Of a DNA stretch of 64,000 nt, positions 13,401-25,200 are shown piece after piece. The notes beneath the pieces were generated by a model. The model was not told the origin of the DNA and made no database searches. It was given only the letters and a program-made list of their open reading frames with translations. The position numbers and the translations under genes are program-made. The first letter of the stretch is position 1, and each line of letters begins with the position of its first letter. The DNA comes from Lingula anatina (lineage: Eukaryota > Brachiopoda > Lingulata > Lingulida > Lingulidae), in contig NW_019773925.1 of assembly GCF_001039355.2 (NCBI RefSeq), positions 238,066 through 302,065 of the forward strand, written 5' to 3'.

Positions 13401-15696
13401 TATGCTTTCCTTTTAATGTAATAAATTATGATCACTCCCCCCCCCCCAAAAAAAAAAAAAACAAAACAAAAAAACATATTTTAGGTGAGGCATTTATTTG
13501 GTCAAAATGAAGCAGTCCAGCCTATCTAAAGACCTGAATAGCACATAAGGCTGAATACAGTGGCAGAGTATATGTGCAAAAATAATTTGCTGTGAACCTT
13601 CAATTTCCACCCTAATCAGCTGCACTATGTTTTTAGCATTTAAGGCCAAAAACTGAGGAGAATATGCACTGTGAAGAAGTGCACTAATTTACAGATATGT
13701 GTAAAATATGCATCTAGCAAACTGTGCTGGTTAGCAAGTAAAAAATTTTCCTAAGTCTGTTACAAATACTGGTAATTAAAGGTTTACTTCAGCAAAATAT
13801 GTTCGTTACTCAAGTGGGAGAATATGCATCAACACCTACATGTACTGTAGTATGAAATTCATGTGTTAGCTATTGCCTATGCCCCTTGAAAGCATGTGTA
13901 TGATAGGTATACCTGGTAGACAAGCAGATGAATCTTAGACAGGGTTCCCAGGCCTAGATCGTTCTAACAGGATCAATCCATCTCCAAGGGGTTTCTCTTT
14001 AAATTGCTTTCAGCTTAAGCAGCTAAGAGGTCTAGCATGCCTACTAGTACTGAAGCTGCTAAATCATAATGATAGTTAATTATTCCTTAACAGCTTCAGT
14101 AGCGTGACAGATATTTAAGCCAGTTAATTAAGTTGATAGCAATTTAGAGAGAATCCCCTCTGATCCACTTGTACAATTAGGGTCTGGAAATGGTCCCTTG
14201 CCTTATGCCTCGCTCTACTGATGGAAAGACTACGTTGGTTTTACAGGAGTGTGTGAGGTGTTGAGATGAGAGGGAAGGTAAAAATTTGCAAGGTCCGTCA
14301 TCAAAGCTGATGTGCAAACTGGTCGCCGTTTCACACCTTTGAAGGCCTTTGCTTTCACGCATTAGAATGTACCATGGCCCATAGGAGCCTACGCGTGCGT
14401 TTTTTAGACGCCCCTTTACATGCGAAAACGACAAGGCCTAGGCCGAGTTCGTCTTTTAATACAGAGCTTTGAAAGCCGAAAATGACATGGCTGTGTCTCA
14501 TTTGCCACTTACTGAACTCCATAGATGCGAGATTGACACGACCCATGTCGCGTTCGTCTCTCAAATGACACTGTTATAAAACATTAAATAGGCATGACAT
14601 GTGTGATTTTCGCAGCTGAATAAGTACACCCTTATAAGTTGACGTGACCTTGAGAGTCATGTCGCTTTCAACTCTTACAAACCTCCAACAAAATGTATCT
14701 CCACACAGACGCGCGCGACATGTACTGTTGGACATGGGTCAGTTGAAACCCTATTAACCTAAAGGGCTCATGTTACTTTCAGCCAATTAATTTGAAACAT
14801 AAAGACCGTCTTAAAACCCTTTATATTTGAATCATTGAAAATAAAATTGTGAGGCCATATAATTATTACAAGCAATTAGCCACACTGTTATCTAGATAGC
14901 ACTAAATTATGAGAGGGATTCAAATGAAAAAATGTTTTGGGACAGCACTTCTGTTTCAAATTAATTGGATTTGACATATAAGAGTTGGCTGAAAGTAACA
15001 TGAGCCCTTTAATAGGGTTAATAGGGTTTCAACTGACCCATGTCCAGTAGTACATGTCGCGCGCGTCTGTGTGGAGATAGATTTTGTTGGAGGTATATAA
15101 GAGTTGAAAGCAACATGACTCTCAAGGTCACGTCAACTTCGTTTTTAAGGGTCTTCTTATTCAGCTGCAAAAATCACACATGTCATGCCTATTTCATGTT
15201 TTATAACAGTGTCATTTGAGAGACGAACGCGACATGGGTCGTGTCAATCTCGCATCTATGGAGTTCAGTAAGTGGTGAAAGAGACACAGCCATGTCATTT
15301 TCGACTCTCAAAGCTCTGTAGTAAAAGACGAACTCGGCCTAGGCCTTGTCGTTTTCGCATGTAAAGGGGCGTCTAAAAGACGCACGCGTAGGCTCCTATG
15401 GGCCATGGTAAGAATGGCCTCAAAAAGTGTAAAATGACATGATTGCATATAAGCACATCCAGTAGGCATATCAGAAAGAATTTCGTGCAAACAGGGGCAA
15501 GATACCAGGTACTCAGTACATATATACCACCTATAGCTAGTATATCTATATGAATTACCCTTTTCTTAATTTGTAATTTGCCTTGCATTAGCACGAATGA
15601 ATCAAAGATTCTCAAGAGATTTTTTACGAACCACTTACCTGAGGGGATCATCCCCCTTCCAGCTACATAGGCCAGTATTCCTGACAGCGAAAACAT
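1411..15696 (-). CDS. NAXD: ATP-dependent NAD(P)H-hydrate dehydratase (partial, 3' end off window)
   Basis: Repairs damaged nicotinamide cofactors by ATP-dependent dehydration of S-NADHX/NADPHX. Nine exons read on the minus strand, 5' to 3': 15639-15696, 13165-13312, 12892-12937, 12527-12615, 12289-12415, 11237-11287, 10733-10837, 10372-10492, 1411-1531. All junctions have GT/AG and phases agree throughout, giving about 288 residues. Family signatures are present: [35 protein letters not shown], and in the last visible exon [15 protein letters not shown], which carries the GQGD catalytic Asp. The ATG at 15696 opens a short hydrophobic leader that could be organellar. About 50 C-terminal residues expected from the family are not found in bases 1-1410, so the last exon(s) lie to the left. 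The intron between the last two visible exons is 8.8 kb. At 10240-10372 reading past the donor gives a false C-terminus made of a duplicated 57-base segment. Confidence 0.95.
1614..1740. repeat. CT/GT microsatellite cluster
   Basis: Alternating CT-rich and GT-rich tracts with two copies of a block reading about 'tctctctctct..tgtgtgtgt..cacagtggacaaat', so a simple repeat partly duplicated with its flank. It explains the Arg/Glu-Thr/His frames here, which are not genes. Confidence 0.8.
4553..4726. mobile_element. MITE with GGCCCCATTCAGAATAG ends (copy 1)
   Basis: About 174 bases with imperfect terminal inverted repeats: the left end reads gcattcacaacagcagactaa and the right end rev-comp gcattcagaacagtggactaa. 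It has the same body (GACTAGTTAGTCC, AAGCTTGCCGTC, GTGGGTCGGCCATATTTGACC) as the elements at 40592-40766 and 44979-45153. No coding capacity. It sits in the NAXD intron. Confidence 0.8.
5766..6208 (+). pseudogene. decayed coding relic, family unknown
   Basis: A plus-strand stretch with higher GC and coding-like composition in an otherwise AT-rich intron. An ATG at 5766 opens a 45-codon basic frame ([14 protein letters not shown] at its start). Shifted by one base, a second frame carries C-x2-C ([19 protein letters not shown], about 5918-5975), a TAG at about 5982, then an open Lys/Arg/Ser-rich stretch to a TGA at about 6208. The pieces look like one former protein broken by a frameshift and a stop. 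I do not recognise the family. It could be the 3' part of a transposon gene or a retrocopy. Opposite in sense to NAXD. Confidence 0.35.
8969..9176. mobile_element. MITE with GGCCCCATTCAGAA ends (longer variant)
   Basis: About 208 bases. Left end GGTCCACATTCAGAATAGATGATCC; right end rev-comp GGCCCCATTCAGAAAAGATGATCC, so a terminal inverted repeat of about 24 bases. The ends match the 174-base elements at 4553 and 40592, but the interior is different and includes a nested palindrome (TTAAATCTCGACTCCGAGATTTAA). Probably a second non-autonomous subfamily moved by the same transposase. Confidence 0.75.
10242..10375. repeat. two-copy tandem repeat, unit about 57 bases
   Basis: Two successive copies of 'attgcgttagaggt(g/a)ctgcaactagcaatag..gtgaaagat(a/g)cagg', directly after a NAXD donor site. 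Reading past the donor into it gives a Ser/Thr-rich tail, so it can mimic a C-terminus in gene prediction. Confidence 0.7.
13941..14187. mobile_element. MITE with GGGTTCCCA ends
   Basis: Starts agggttcccaggcctagatcg...atccatctccaaggggtttctc and ends in the approximate inverse (gagaatcccctctgatccacttgtacaattagggtctgg). The ends resemble those of the element at 54979-55206. It has no coding capacity and lies in the first NAXD intron beside the long inverted repeat. Confidence 0.55.
14275..15480. repeat. long inverted repeat (foldback-type element) in NAXD intron 1
   Basis: Two arms of at least 430 bases in opposite orientation: left about 14365-14800, right about 14984-15413, with a spacer of about 185 bases. 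In the stretches compared by eye the arms are around 94% identical (for example CCATGGCCCATAGGAGCCTACGCG in the left arm and its reverse complement at the right). Outside the cores the match decays but can be followed to about 14275 and 15480. The arms are GC-richer than their surroundings and encode nothing convincing; the frames there are mirror images of one another. A transcript of NAXD would carry a hairpin of over 400 base pairs here. Confidence 0.9.
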
Positions 15697-17862
15697 GTTC
15701 TGTTTTTCTTAAAATATCTGCTACATGAAATTACATCTGAAGTGTTCGGTGTACATTACCTTGGAACATGTGTTGTTTTCGGTTCTCGTTTCCGACTTGC
15801 CCCATAGAGGGATGCGCCAAGACAGCCCGGTTCCATCGTTTATCAAATCCTTTCAAGCAGCAGTCCTGTCGATATTCACTCGACAAAAAGATCGGAAACA
15901 TCTTTATTTTGAATAATTATAAAAAACATATGAGCTAAGGTAAATATTTTAACCAAATATTGATATATAATGCGCCCACTATTCGTTTCTATTTTATATA
16001 CACTAAAGATTTTCTCGCAGATTTTTTATTATTGAAAAATAATTTCATGTTTCTGAACTTTTTTGGTCGAGTGAATAACAGGCCAGTGTACTCACTATCA
16101 CAATCCAGAGAGCCCAGAGTGCGTTCCTGTTAACTTTTCTGCTAGACAAGGGCCTCTGGCAGAGAGAAACCTTCATTTAATTTTACCGATACATAGGCCT
16201 AATTATATAGGCCTATTTTTATTTTCATGACATTGTGAGACCGACTTTAACAAGTTATTATATTTTGCAATTTTCCTCTAAAATTACCAAAATGTATAAT
16301 TTGCTGATCGTCTAACCAAGGAGTTCTAACACTTTGTTAAAATTCCATGGTCTAACCAATATAATAGAAGTAGTTCTTCGAAGAACTTATATAGCCTATC
16401 TATATCTATGCCAATATACCGGTATAAGGGCTCTGTCACACAGCTCAAAGAGGTCCGTATGAGTATCGTACGTGACATCGATTATACGCACAACTTTGAG
16501 CGTATGTGAAGGCAACACCGCCGGATTTATCCATACGAGACCAGTTTTGGTAACAACCACTCACCTTAAATGAGTTATGCCTGATTTAATTTGCATAACA
16601 AATAACAATAAATTGCTCATAGTAGTGCGGACCTTTTTCCCCAGTGCTCACATAGGCTACATGTAGCAGTTGGACAAAGTCGGGTGTAGACGAAATGTTG
16701 CGGTATGTGTGGTGCAGTCAAAAGGTCGAACTTTCGTGAGGCATAGATGCAAAATACATTATTGTGAGTATCACAATTATTTATTTATAATCTATTTATT
16801 CAGTCACCACAGCCATTAAAAACAAAAGGCGTAGGCGTACGAAAAAGTATTTATGACAAAATTTTACTACTGTTTCCATTGTTAGTTGTAGGTGATATGT
16901 CACTCAGAATGGTAGAATTTATTGGTTACAATGCAAGCTGTAAATGTGTGGGATGAACGGCTCTATCTTCTGACTTTGATGATTACCTACATGTAAGTTT
17001 GCTTGAAATCTTGTAGTTAATAAATAAATTAATTTATTTATTTATCATTTCGTTTACTTTGATATTTAGAAAACTTCATTTAGACAAACTTTATTTATAA
17101 TAATAATAATAATTTATTGGGCACTAAAATGTTTCAGTACATTTTGCAAGCCCTCTAAACTACTTGTATATGGATACATTTAGTACAATCTAGACCTATT
17201 TATTTTATTATTTAGTTTACTCTGATATTGAGAATTCATTAGAGACTTACTTATCTGTATTCGTGACTTTTTCTTGTTCTTTTATTGAATCTCAAGATCG
17301 ACAACATATATGATAACGATAAAAGAAAGAAAGAAAGAAAAGAAAAAATTGCAAATAGGCTGCAATATTTGATTCAATAAAATTTAAATTTTACCAAAGC
17401 TATGTGAAGAAAATTGTTCTAATGTCGTTTTAAAATAAAGAAAGCATAAGTTGTGACCAACATATCGTTTATTTCTCCATGATATATATAGAAAAAACTT
17501 ACACGTAGTATAATGTACAATTCTATGCTATAATACGCGTTTGAGACACACAAGTTTTATCTGACATATCATAATATGTTCTCACATGTACAACTTTGTA
17601 GTATCTGCGGATTGTTTTGGCAAAAATACACTCTTGCAAGATCTTTACGATTAATATGTTGTATGCGTGTATACGTTAATAGTTGCTGAGAGAAAATAGA
17701 CATAAGGTGTACTTTCTTTTCACCTGGGACTTTGTCCAAAAAAGGTAACTCTTTTGTTTATTGGTAAAATGCCGCAAACTGCAGCCCACGCTTTTCGTTG
17801 TTTTTCGTAGACCTATGTTTAATGTTAGTGGCTTTCCGACCCCGTATTATCAAATACAAGCT
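15697..17862. other. intergenic region, NAXD 5' flank and MFS 3' flank
   Basis: No gene supported. A minus-strand polyadenylation signal (AATAAA, rev-comp at 17757-17762) lies about 100 bases past the transporter stop. The remainder includes AT-rich simple sequence, (AAT)n near 17098-17113 and a short GAAA repeat near 17325. The NAXD promoter should lie just right of 15696; I see no convincing TATA box. Confidence 0.6.
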
Positions 17863-19660
17863 TCATACTTTATCTTCTTTGTGCATATCCTCCACCTTTT
17901 CATCACAATTAACTAATTCATACTCATTAACCGAGTTTTTACTCTCTTTATCAGACACAGAGTCTTTTTCATTGTCTTTAACAGACGCTGTCATCATTAA
18001 GAACTGCATTGTAGCAAACAAGCCGCCTGCGACAACGCCGCACGCTAATATCATATACATCATGGCATTGGGGCCGTAGTACTGCAGGAGATACCCTGCC
18101 AGCCATTGGTAGAGCAAACCCCCCGCTGCAGTTCCTATGTAAAGTACCCCAACAGCCATGCCGGTCACGGTCATGTAGTGATTGGTCCAGGCCACACACG
18201 CACCAAATATCACACTCACGGTCACACCGAACAGAAAGGTGAAAACCCACATGACTATACGGTCTCTATACCCGATAAATGCCAATATGGCGGATGATGT
18301 GATGTTGCCCGACAGGACGATCACCAGCAGAACGGCCGGGTGGACCCATTTGGAGAATAGTACGCCAGATATTCGCCCTAGACAAAACCCACCCCAGTAA
18401 ACGGAATTTAGAACAGCAGCTTCATCTTTCGAGAAATGATTCTCGCTCTCTCTGGCAAAACTGAATAAGTATTTCCCCCAGCTATGCTCAACTCCTCCTA
18501 TCCCATGAAAGTAAAACAGAAACAACAAAATGAAAATTTTGAAACCAAAAACGGTGTCCCCTTCAGCGCAAGTGCCCGGCGAAAATATATTCACAAATGT
18601 AGGATCCTTGATTTTAATTTCAACTTTAGGGAAGCGTTTAATTTGGAAGAACAAACCAAAGGGAATCATGACTGACAATGCTATGCCAGCAATACTATAG
18701 CCATACTCAATCGTTGATTGACTTACGACGTAAGATGTGCTGTTAGCATGGGTTATATTGTTGGTTATGTTGGACACTAAGGCACCAAAGACTGTCTCAA
18801 AGGCCGGGGTGGACTGCAATATCTGTAAATCAAGTGGACTGTGCGTAGACAAGTTTGCAAAAAGCGACATGTTTCCACCTTTCAAGCCGTCCGGAATCGG
18901 AGCGGATTTGGAGAGGAAGGGCTTCGCCACCAGGGGCGACAGGAAAGCCCCGATACCATACGAGAGGTGCAAGGAATACACCGATGGTGCCGTTTCTTCT
19001 CCCCATAGTCTCAGAATTACCACGTGGGCGCCTGAATAGAAATACAATATTTTCAAACAGAATTGCTTTGAGAACATGCCATGCTTTTATTATATTAACT
19101 AAACACTTGCTTACTGCATCAATAATCTGCTGCAAGAAAACTTTCACTGTTATAATTCACATAAACTGTGTAATCGTTTAACAGTGAACAGGCAGAAAAG
19201 CCTTTGTATTGCAACAGACAAAAGTAGGGCAAGTATATCATTTAGCATCATTTGTTTATCATTTTTTATCTGCTAGACCCTTTTTTTCTCTTTTTTCTTA
19301 CCCGTGGCCAGTACACCTTCTGACATCCCCTGCAGGACGAACATAAACCAGAGAAGTGGTAAAACCGAACACCAGGGGATTATGAACGTTCCCACAGCAG
19401 CCACACATAAGAACGCAACAAGGATTAGATCCACGTGTCTTTGGAACCGGTCACATAGAAAGCCACCTCCAAATGACCCGACGAAGAAACCGGCTGAGCG
19501 TCCTATGACTGCTCTGGCTATTTCTTCGTAATTGCTGTCCACCCTGTCCTTCAGGTCTTGTAATGAGGGTCCTGTCAGCTCCAACGCCATTCCCTGGAAA
19601 TTGATATGTTTGTTATCCATTAAATCTATGGTCTCATAATTAACTGAGTAAATGTCCGAA

Positions 19661-19718
<58 letters not shown>

Positions 19719-20460
19719 GAGAGAAAGAGAGAGAGAGAGAGAGACTTAAGAAAAACCGACATATGCCAGTATCTGTTTGAGGACACAAATATAACCCATT
19801 TAGATCACGTAGGTTCCTGCACAAATACATATTCAAAGTTCACATTTAACTTGCAAATCCCTGGTTCTGCAGTCCCCTGACCTCCCACGGGATCTGTCTA
19901 TGCGATGACATGCGCATCATCAGAAGTGATATAAACAGTTTTTTGTGTCACATACATTGCACAAGTTTAGAGTGTAAAATAGCTTCAGATTAAGTGGCCG
20001 TATTGATAAGGGAGTTGTTGTCAGACTGAACTCTACCCCGCAAATAAATGTATGCTTTAGTAAATAAGTAAATGTTACATACCCCAAGTTAATCAAGACT
20101 TTTGACGTGTTAAGAACACGTGAATATTATACATGTACCACATGCTGGATGGGTAATGACGCAATTGTGGAAAAATGCTCACCGGATTGTACACAGCAAG
20201 TAGAGCAGCCATAGAAACATCTGTAATTATATCCAGTGTTAGGATTCGCTCTGTGACCCGTTATCCAGGTGCATTGCATTGTACATGGTTTCGGAAATTA
20301 AAGTTTTAACACATATAACATAGAGTGATTGATGTTTGAATACAAAACTCACCAGAGCAATCCAAATAAAGTTGATGTAAATGTTTTTGACCACCTTTGG
20401 CCATGCTTTCTTTGTCAAGCCATTCTTTTCAGACTCTGTCTTCTCTGTTGTTTTGTCCAT
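17863..20460 (-). CDS. MFSD4B/NaGLT1-like major facilitator transporter
   Basis: A 12-helix-type membrane carrier related to sodium-dependent glucose transporter 1. Clear exons on the minus strand: 20353-20460 (start ATG at 20460, basic N-tail then a hydrophobic stretch), 19302-19593, 17863-19031 (phase 1 junction between the last two). Family signatures are GPSLQDL, GRSAGFFVGSFGGGFLCDRF (the loop 2-3 motif of the superfamily), and LSYGIGAFLSPLVAKPFL, close to the MFSD4B equivalent. The long last exon holds the second half, an Asn-rich extracellular loop with NxS/T sites, and an acidic/Lys C-tail ending KEDKV. A 38-base candidate exon (20183-20220) has good splice sites but does not keep the frame as read, so the join between the first exon and 19593 is unsettled. 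MFSD4A is a second possible label. Confidence 0.88.
19663..19742. repeat. GT/GA microsatellite
   Basis: (GT)n, about 19663-19710, followed by (GA)n to about 19743, in the transporter intron right of the exon at 19302-19593. It explains the His/Thr-rich extension of the minus-strand frame there, which is not coding. Confidence 0.9.
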
Positions 20461-22210
20461 AATGCTCAGAGCAACCGTGTTCTCTGCAGCTGTAAAGAGC
20501 TGCCTCCTGGGCTAAGAATATCTTTCTGCAGACAGAGAAGCTTGTTCTAATGTAGCTAGACGAATATTCTGTATCGTACAACCTGCCTTGTATACATTCA
20601 CCAATCTGGCCTACTTCTGACGGGGTTCATTCAGAATCATTGTGTTATCTTGTGCCCGCTAAGCCCCAGGCTTTCCAAATACAAATAAACCTCTGAGTCA
20701 ACAGACGGGAATGATAAGAACAGCCACTTGTTTCAGAACGGCATCAATGTTAATCATCTGAGGTAGCCTAAATCGGGACTGTCGGCATTGCCAGGAGACG
20801 GCACAGGGGCCAAGATACCTGTTAGAATCCGCATGAGGTGGAGCCCCATGTTACCTATCAGCAACAAGGCTGAAACACTACGCGTCGGGAATATAATTTT
20901 AGCAGTATACATGTAGCACTCAGATCATTTCCAAAAGTTTGGTTAAGTGCCCTAACTAGCGACGGAGCATTAGATTTTAGCACGGCCTTAAAGAGTCTAT
21001 AGCTAGCGGCAGTTGGTCTTAAGGCCGAACTTTTTTTTTCTTTTGCATTTTGTAAAACAGGACTAACATCCCCATTTGAATGTACTATTGCTAATTTATG
21101 TCTTTGGGCAAACCGACTCAACTTTTCGGTCAACAAATTAAGATAAATTTTGTGAAACCGGCATCATGATGAAGATGCATCAAATGGACACAATGTTACA
21201 GTAAGGTCGTTAGGGAGCAAATTGATAACGATATATCAAGACTAATTCGACGCCGAAGATATCAACTATAGACATGAATGATGTTTTCAATGTCTTGCAG
21301 TGTCACAGCCGGGTTGGAGGGGGGAGTGTTTGCTACTATGCAGATATAAATGATGAGAAAGACCGGAAAAGACACTGGGGCATTCAGTAGTAAAAGGGTT
21401 TTCGAGCACCACGAAAAGAAGACTACGAGCTGGCGAATCGTGAGGCAAATGTTCTCTGATTAAGACCAATGTTTATTCCTTAATGTAAGTTAAACAAAGT
21501 ATAATAATACATTTGGTTGTGTGCCGTGCCGGTATATCAACAACTGCTTTTGTCAACATACTTGTACATATTATCAAATACCACGTGGACACTAGAAGTC
21601 TTTATACGTGCATTGGGGATGTTCTAACGGTACTTACGTAAAATGTGAGAGTGAAGTTGATAATATATGGAATACATAATGAATATTATCTTCATTATTG
21701 TGTTTCCTATTAAAGCTTGGCCAAAATTAGGATGCAAATCACTACATTAGAACCGTTTACAAGCAGTGTGCTGACTGTTCACTGAACTGCTGTGAAGGTG
21801 CCAAAAACCTTTTCATAAAAATTAAATCATTATTGATGGTGTTAGTTACCGCTATGTGAACCCTACATATGCAATATTTGACGATAGATTTTATCAAAAA
21901 ATGTTTCTTGGATACTATAACATAAACTCACAAAAACAAAAGTTTAAAATCGGTTCGACCAATCGTAGTTATATATTATTTATAAAAAAAATAAGGTACG
22001 GAATGAAGAAGCATGCACATAAAATAACCTAATTTTCTTGTTAACTAGTAGTACTTAAGGGAAATTAACCTTAAATCTCCCGCCAAATACACCCTTGTGT
22101 ATTATAATAGCAAACAGATTGACTCGCTGACAAATAAAACTGCACTTTTTGAGACTGAATCATAAATCACAAAGCTTTTCCCCGATTCTTAACATGAAAA
22201 TGCTTGTCTC
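20461..22210. other. intergenic region between KEN-kinase 3' end and MFS 5' end
   Basis: No gene supported. Minus-strand frames at 20858-21136 and 21287-21469 have no recognisable domain, splice context or neighbour logic. The transporter promoter should lie just above 20460. Confidence 0.5.
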
Positions 22211-25200
22211 TCAAATGTGCGAATTTTGTGCATGGAAACTGTCTTTGAAAGATGGCCGCACAGTCCAGTCGTCTGCGGAGTTTCGGGTACTCCTTAAAAC
22301 TTTGTACAGCCCCATAAACAACGTATCAAACGGAAGACACTTAGTGAAATACTCTATCGGCTGGCCGATCGTCTGCTGCAATGAAAGAGGCCTGGAAAAT
22401 GGAATTATTCAGAAATAAGTGACATTCGGTACCTCAAAGTCTTTGGGTGCTTTCCCAGAGATTTAGATCGATCTAAAGATTAAGTTTTAGATCGACCTAA
22501 CTCCCTGGGGGTTCACGCTAAATTGCAGTTAGCCGAGCGGGCACCATAGTTAATTACCCCCTTACAGCTTTTAGTAGGCGGGACAGACGCTTAAGCCGGC
22601 CAAGCTGACAGTAATCTAGTGAGACTCCCCACAGGGATAGATCGATCTAAAAATCTATGGAAATGGGGTGTATCACTCTTTTATTTGGAATTTAAACACT
22701 TTAAAAATTAAGAAAGATTCTACTCGCTACAGGTATGTCATAATGTTATAGGTATAGTTCTACAAAAATAAAAAAATAAAGTTTGTCATACTACAGAAAA
22801 TGTTTTCTTTCCTTTTTCTTTATACAGGAACATTAATAAAGTAGAGATCATTTCTTCAAATTAAAAGTTATAAAACAGTAAAATTTCACTCACTTATCTT
22901 TCAGGTGAACGTCCACATTTCTAATAAACCTCAACAAATCACATATGCCGCTTCCGTAGGGCCGCCTAGCTGTCATTGCGGAAACCAGTGCGGGCTCTAT
23001 ACACTGTTGCTAGAGAAAAAGAGGATTGACATAGAATAACTGGTAATTTATATGAAAGGAGTCTATTATTCAGTCTGTTATTCACACTGATAGAACGAAA
23101 ATATCTAAATTGCCGTTCAGGAGCTAAAAGTACCCGAGTAGAACACTGTATAAACATTAATACATTTATACATACATTTGTATGAAAACTAAAGAGAAAA
23201 CAACTCCTAGAATGAAATCTATATTTCACAATAAATACATTGTAAACAACTCATAGAAACATATATTATATGTTACCACAAAAACGGCAGTTATAGCAAC
23301 AAATCTGAAATCTGTGCTTGCCATCCGACCACGTGACCTCCATAGATGGCTATACTTTCTTAAGAGATTATTACAAAAAGCAAAGTTTTTAGAAAAAAAA
23401 AAAAACAAGAACTAACTTCGAATATAGAAAAGGATAAATTAACCATTGGTAGGTATGGGAATATTGGTATTTACCCCAGAAAATTCATTTTCTGGCCAAA
23501 ATGAACAGTTGTAATCCCTTTAAAAAGAAGCAAAATCACAGTTGTAACAAAGAGTTGTGGAGTTGAGAGGCTACTTACCCATTGAGTGCCACCAGCTGGC
23601 CATGTCGGCGTTATGTTGTCGATGCCTTGTACCACGGGATGGGCACGGTTTCTGGAACTGATCGAGAGGGATTTTACGATTACAGATGTGAATAGCTTGA
23701 AAACCATGCAGTGTGTTAATGCATCATAAACGTACCGATTGAGAGAATAAATGAATGAATCAATGAATCTAGAAACAATTGTAGAATCATGAACGTGGGT
23801 GATCTTTTACATGTATAGCTACATGTATGTCTCAAATTCTAAACAGATGAGGGTCACGCATATCTTAATTAAGTTCCACATGTTAGTCTGAAATACGAAC
23901 ATCATAATTATGAATATTGATTTGGGAATGGGTATTATGCAAAGTTAATTGAATTGTGAGAAATAAAAAGAACTCACCTTTCCTTTACTTCCTTCTCGTC
24001 TCCAACTGCTAGAACAAACTTGTACTGGCTTTCTGTATCCCAGAAAAATGGGTGTCTAAAATCGAAAGCAGACTGTGGAAAAACATGCCAAATGCAAGTA
24101 GTCACTTCATTTGAACGATAAATAAAGGTAAAACATCAGAGTAGTCTTGAAAAAATATCAACGTTTCGCAATACCACAGACACAGACAGCATATTTAGGT
24201 AATTTGTAAATTTTTGGAAAGTTCAACTAAATCAAAAATTAAAAATAATACAGAGCCGCTTACAGGTATATTTATTGTTGTAAAGTTAATGACTTACGCT
24301 TACACTAATTACAATTAGTAATAAAAGGGAAATCAAATAGATGAAAAGTTAGTGATATTGAGTGTAAATTAAGTTTCATCAAGAGTCAACAAGTGTAGAA
24401 CATGTTTTTAGTGTCAGAAAAAGATGGAAAAGGTCAAAGTCAATAACATTTAATGTGATTGGTTAATTTCACAACAGATTTTAATTTTGATCAACTGTTT
24501 ATCACATGATAAAGTTCTGAGTTTTGGACATGATTCAAGTATGAGTAATGCAAATAGTATTTTGGATAAGTTTAGTTGAAAACAAGGCTCTTAGACATTG
24601 CCTAATAAGGGAATGTTCTATGGTAAGGTCAACATGACAATGGAAAGTTTCTGGAAATCACGCCATAAACAATAAAAAGAACATAATTACACGCGTAATA
24701 GGTACGGAGAATTAGAGTATAAAAACGGGTAAAATTGTATGAAAAGTGAGTGGTGAATAAATGATTGAAGACTCCAGAACGTCGACGTCGTCGTTACAAT
24801 AATATGAATAATGGCCACTTTGGTAAATACTTGTGAAGAACTATCTCATCTTCTAGATTTAAACATGTTACCACATTAAGATTAAAACATGCAATCACAT
24901 CAATGCAATCGCTTACATCAAAACGTCCCTTGAATATGGTCTGTCTTCAGGATTAGGCGCTAACATCCATTCTATCAGATCACATGCAATGTCGTCTGCA
25001 AGCTGTGATACGTCATAGTTTCCGGTGACAATGTTCTGCCTGACGAAGTATAGGTCGGAATCGTTGTTTTGATCGAAAGGATGATGTCCTCCAGATAGGA
25101 TATAGTACATCAACATTCCTGCTGTCTGTGGAGGTAAACAGATTGTGTTTTGTTTTTACAAAACTCCACGAAAAGTGGACAAATAAAACACAAAAATGCA

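Noticed and set aside
14177-15696. Several small minus-strand frames with similar peptides
   Set aside because: They lie in the two arms of one inverted repeat and mirror each other; only the last, at 15639-15696, starts a real exon (NAXD).
20183-20220. 38-base exon candidate of the transporter
   Set aside because: Good splice sites, but joining it to 20353-20460 and 19302-19593 as read breaks the frame; kept only as a note.
22149-22418. 89-codon plus-strand frame
   Set aside because: Shadow of the last KEN exon on the minus strand, which has splice phase and domain support.
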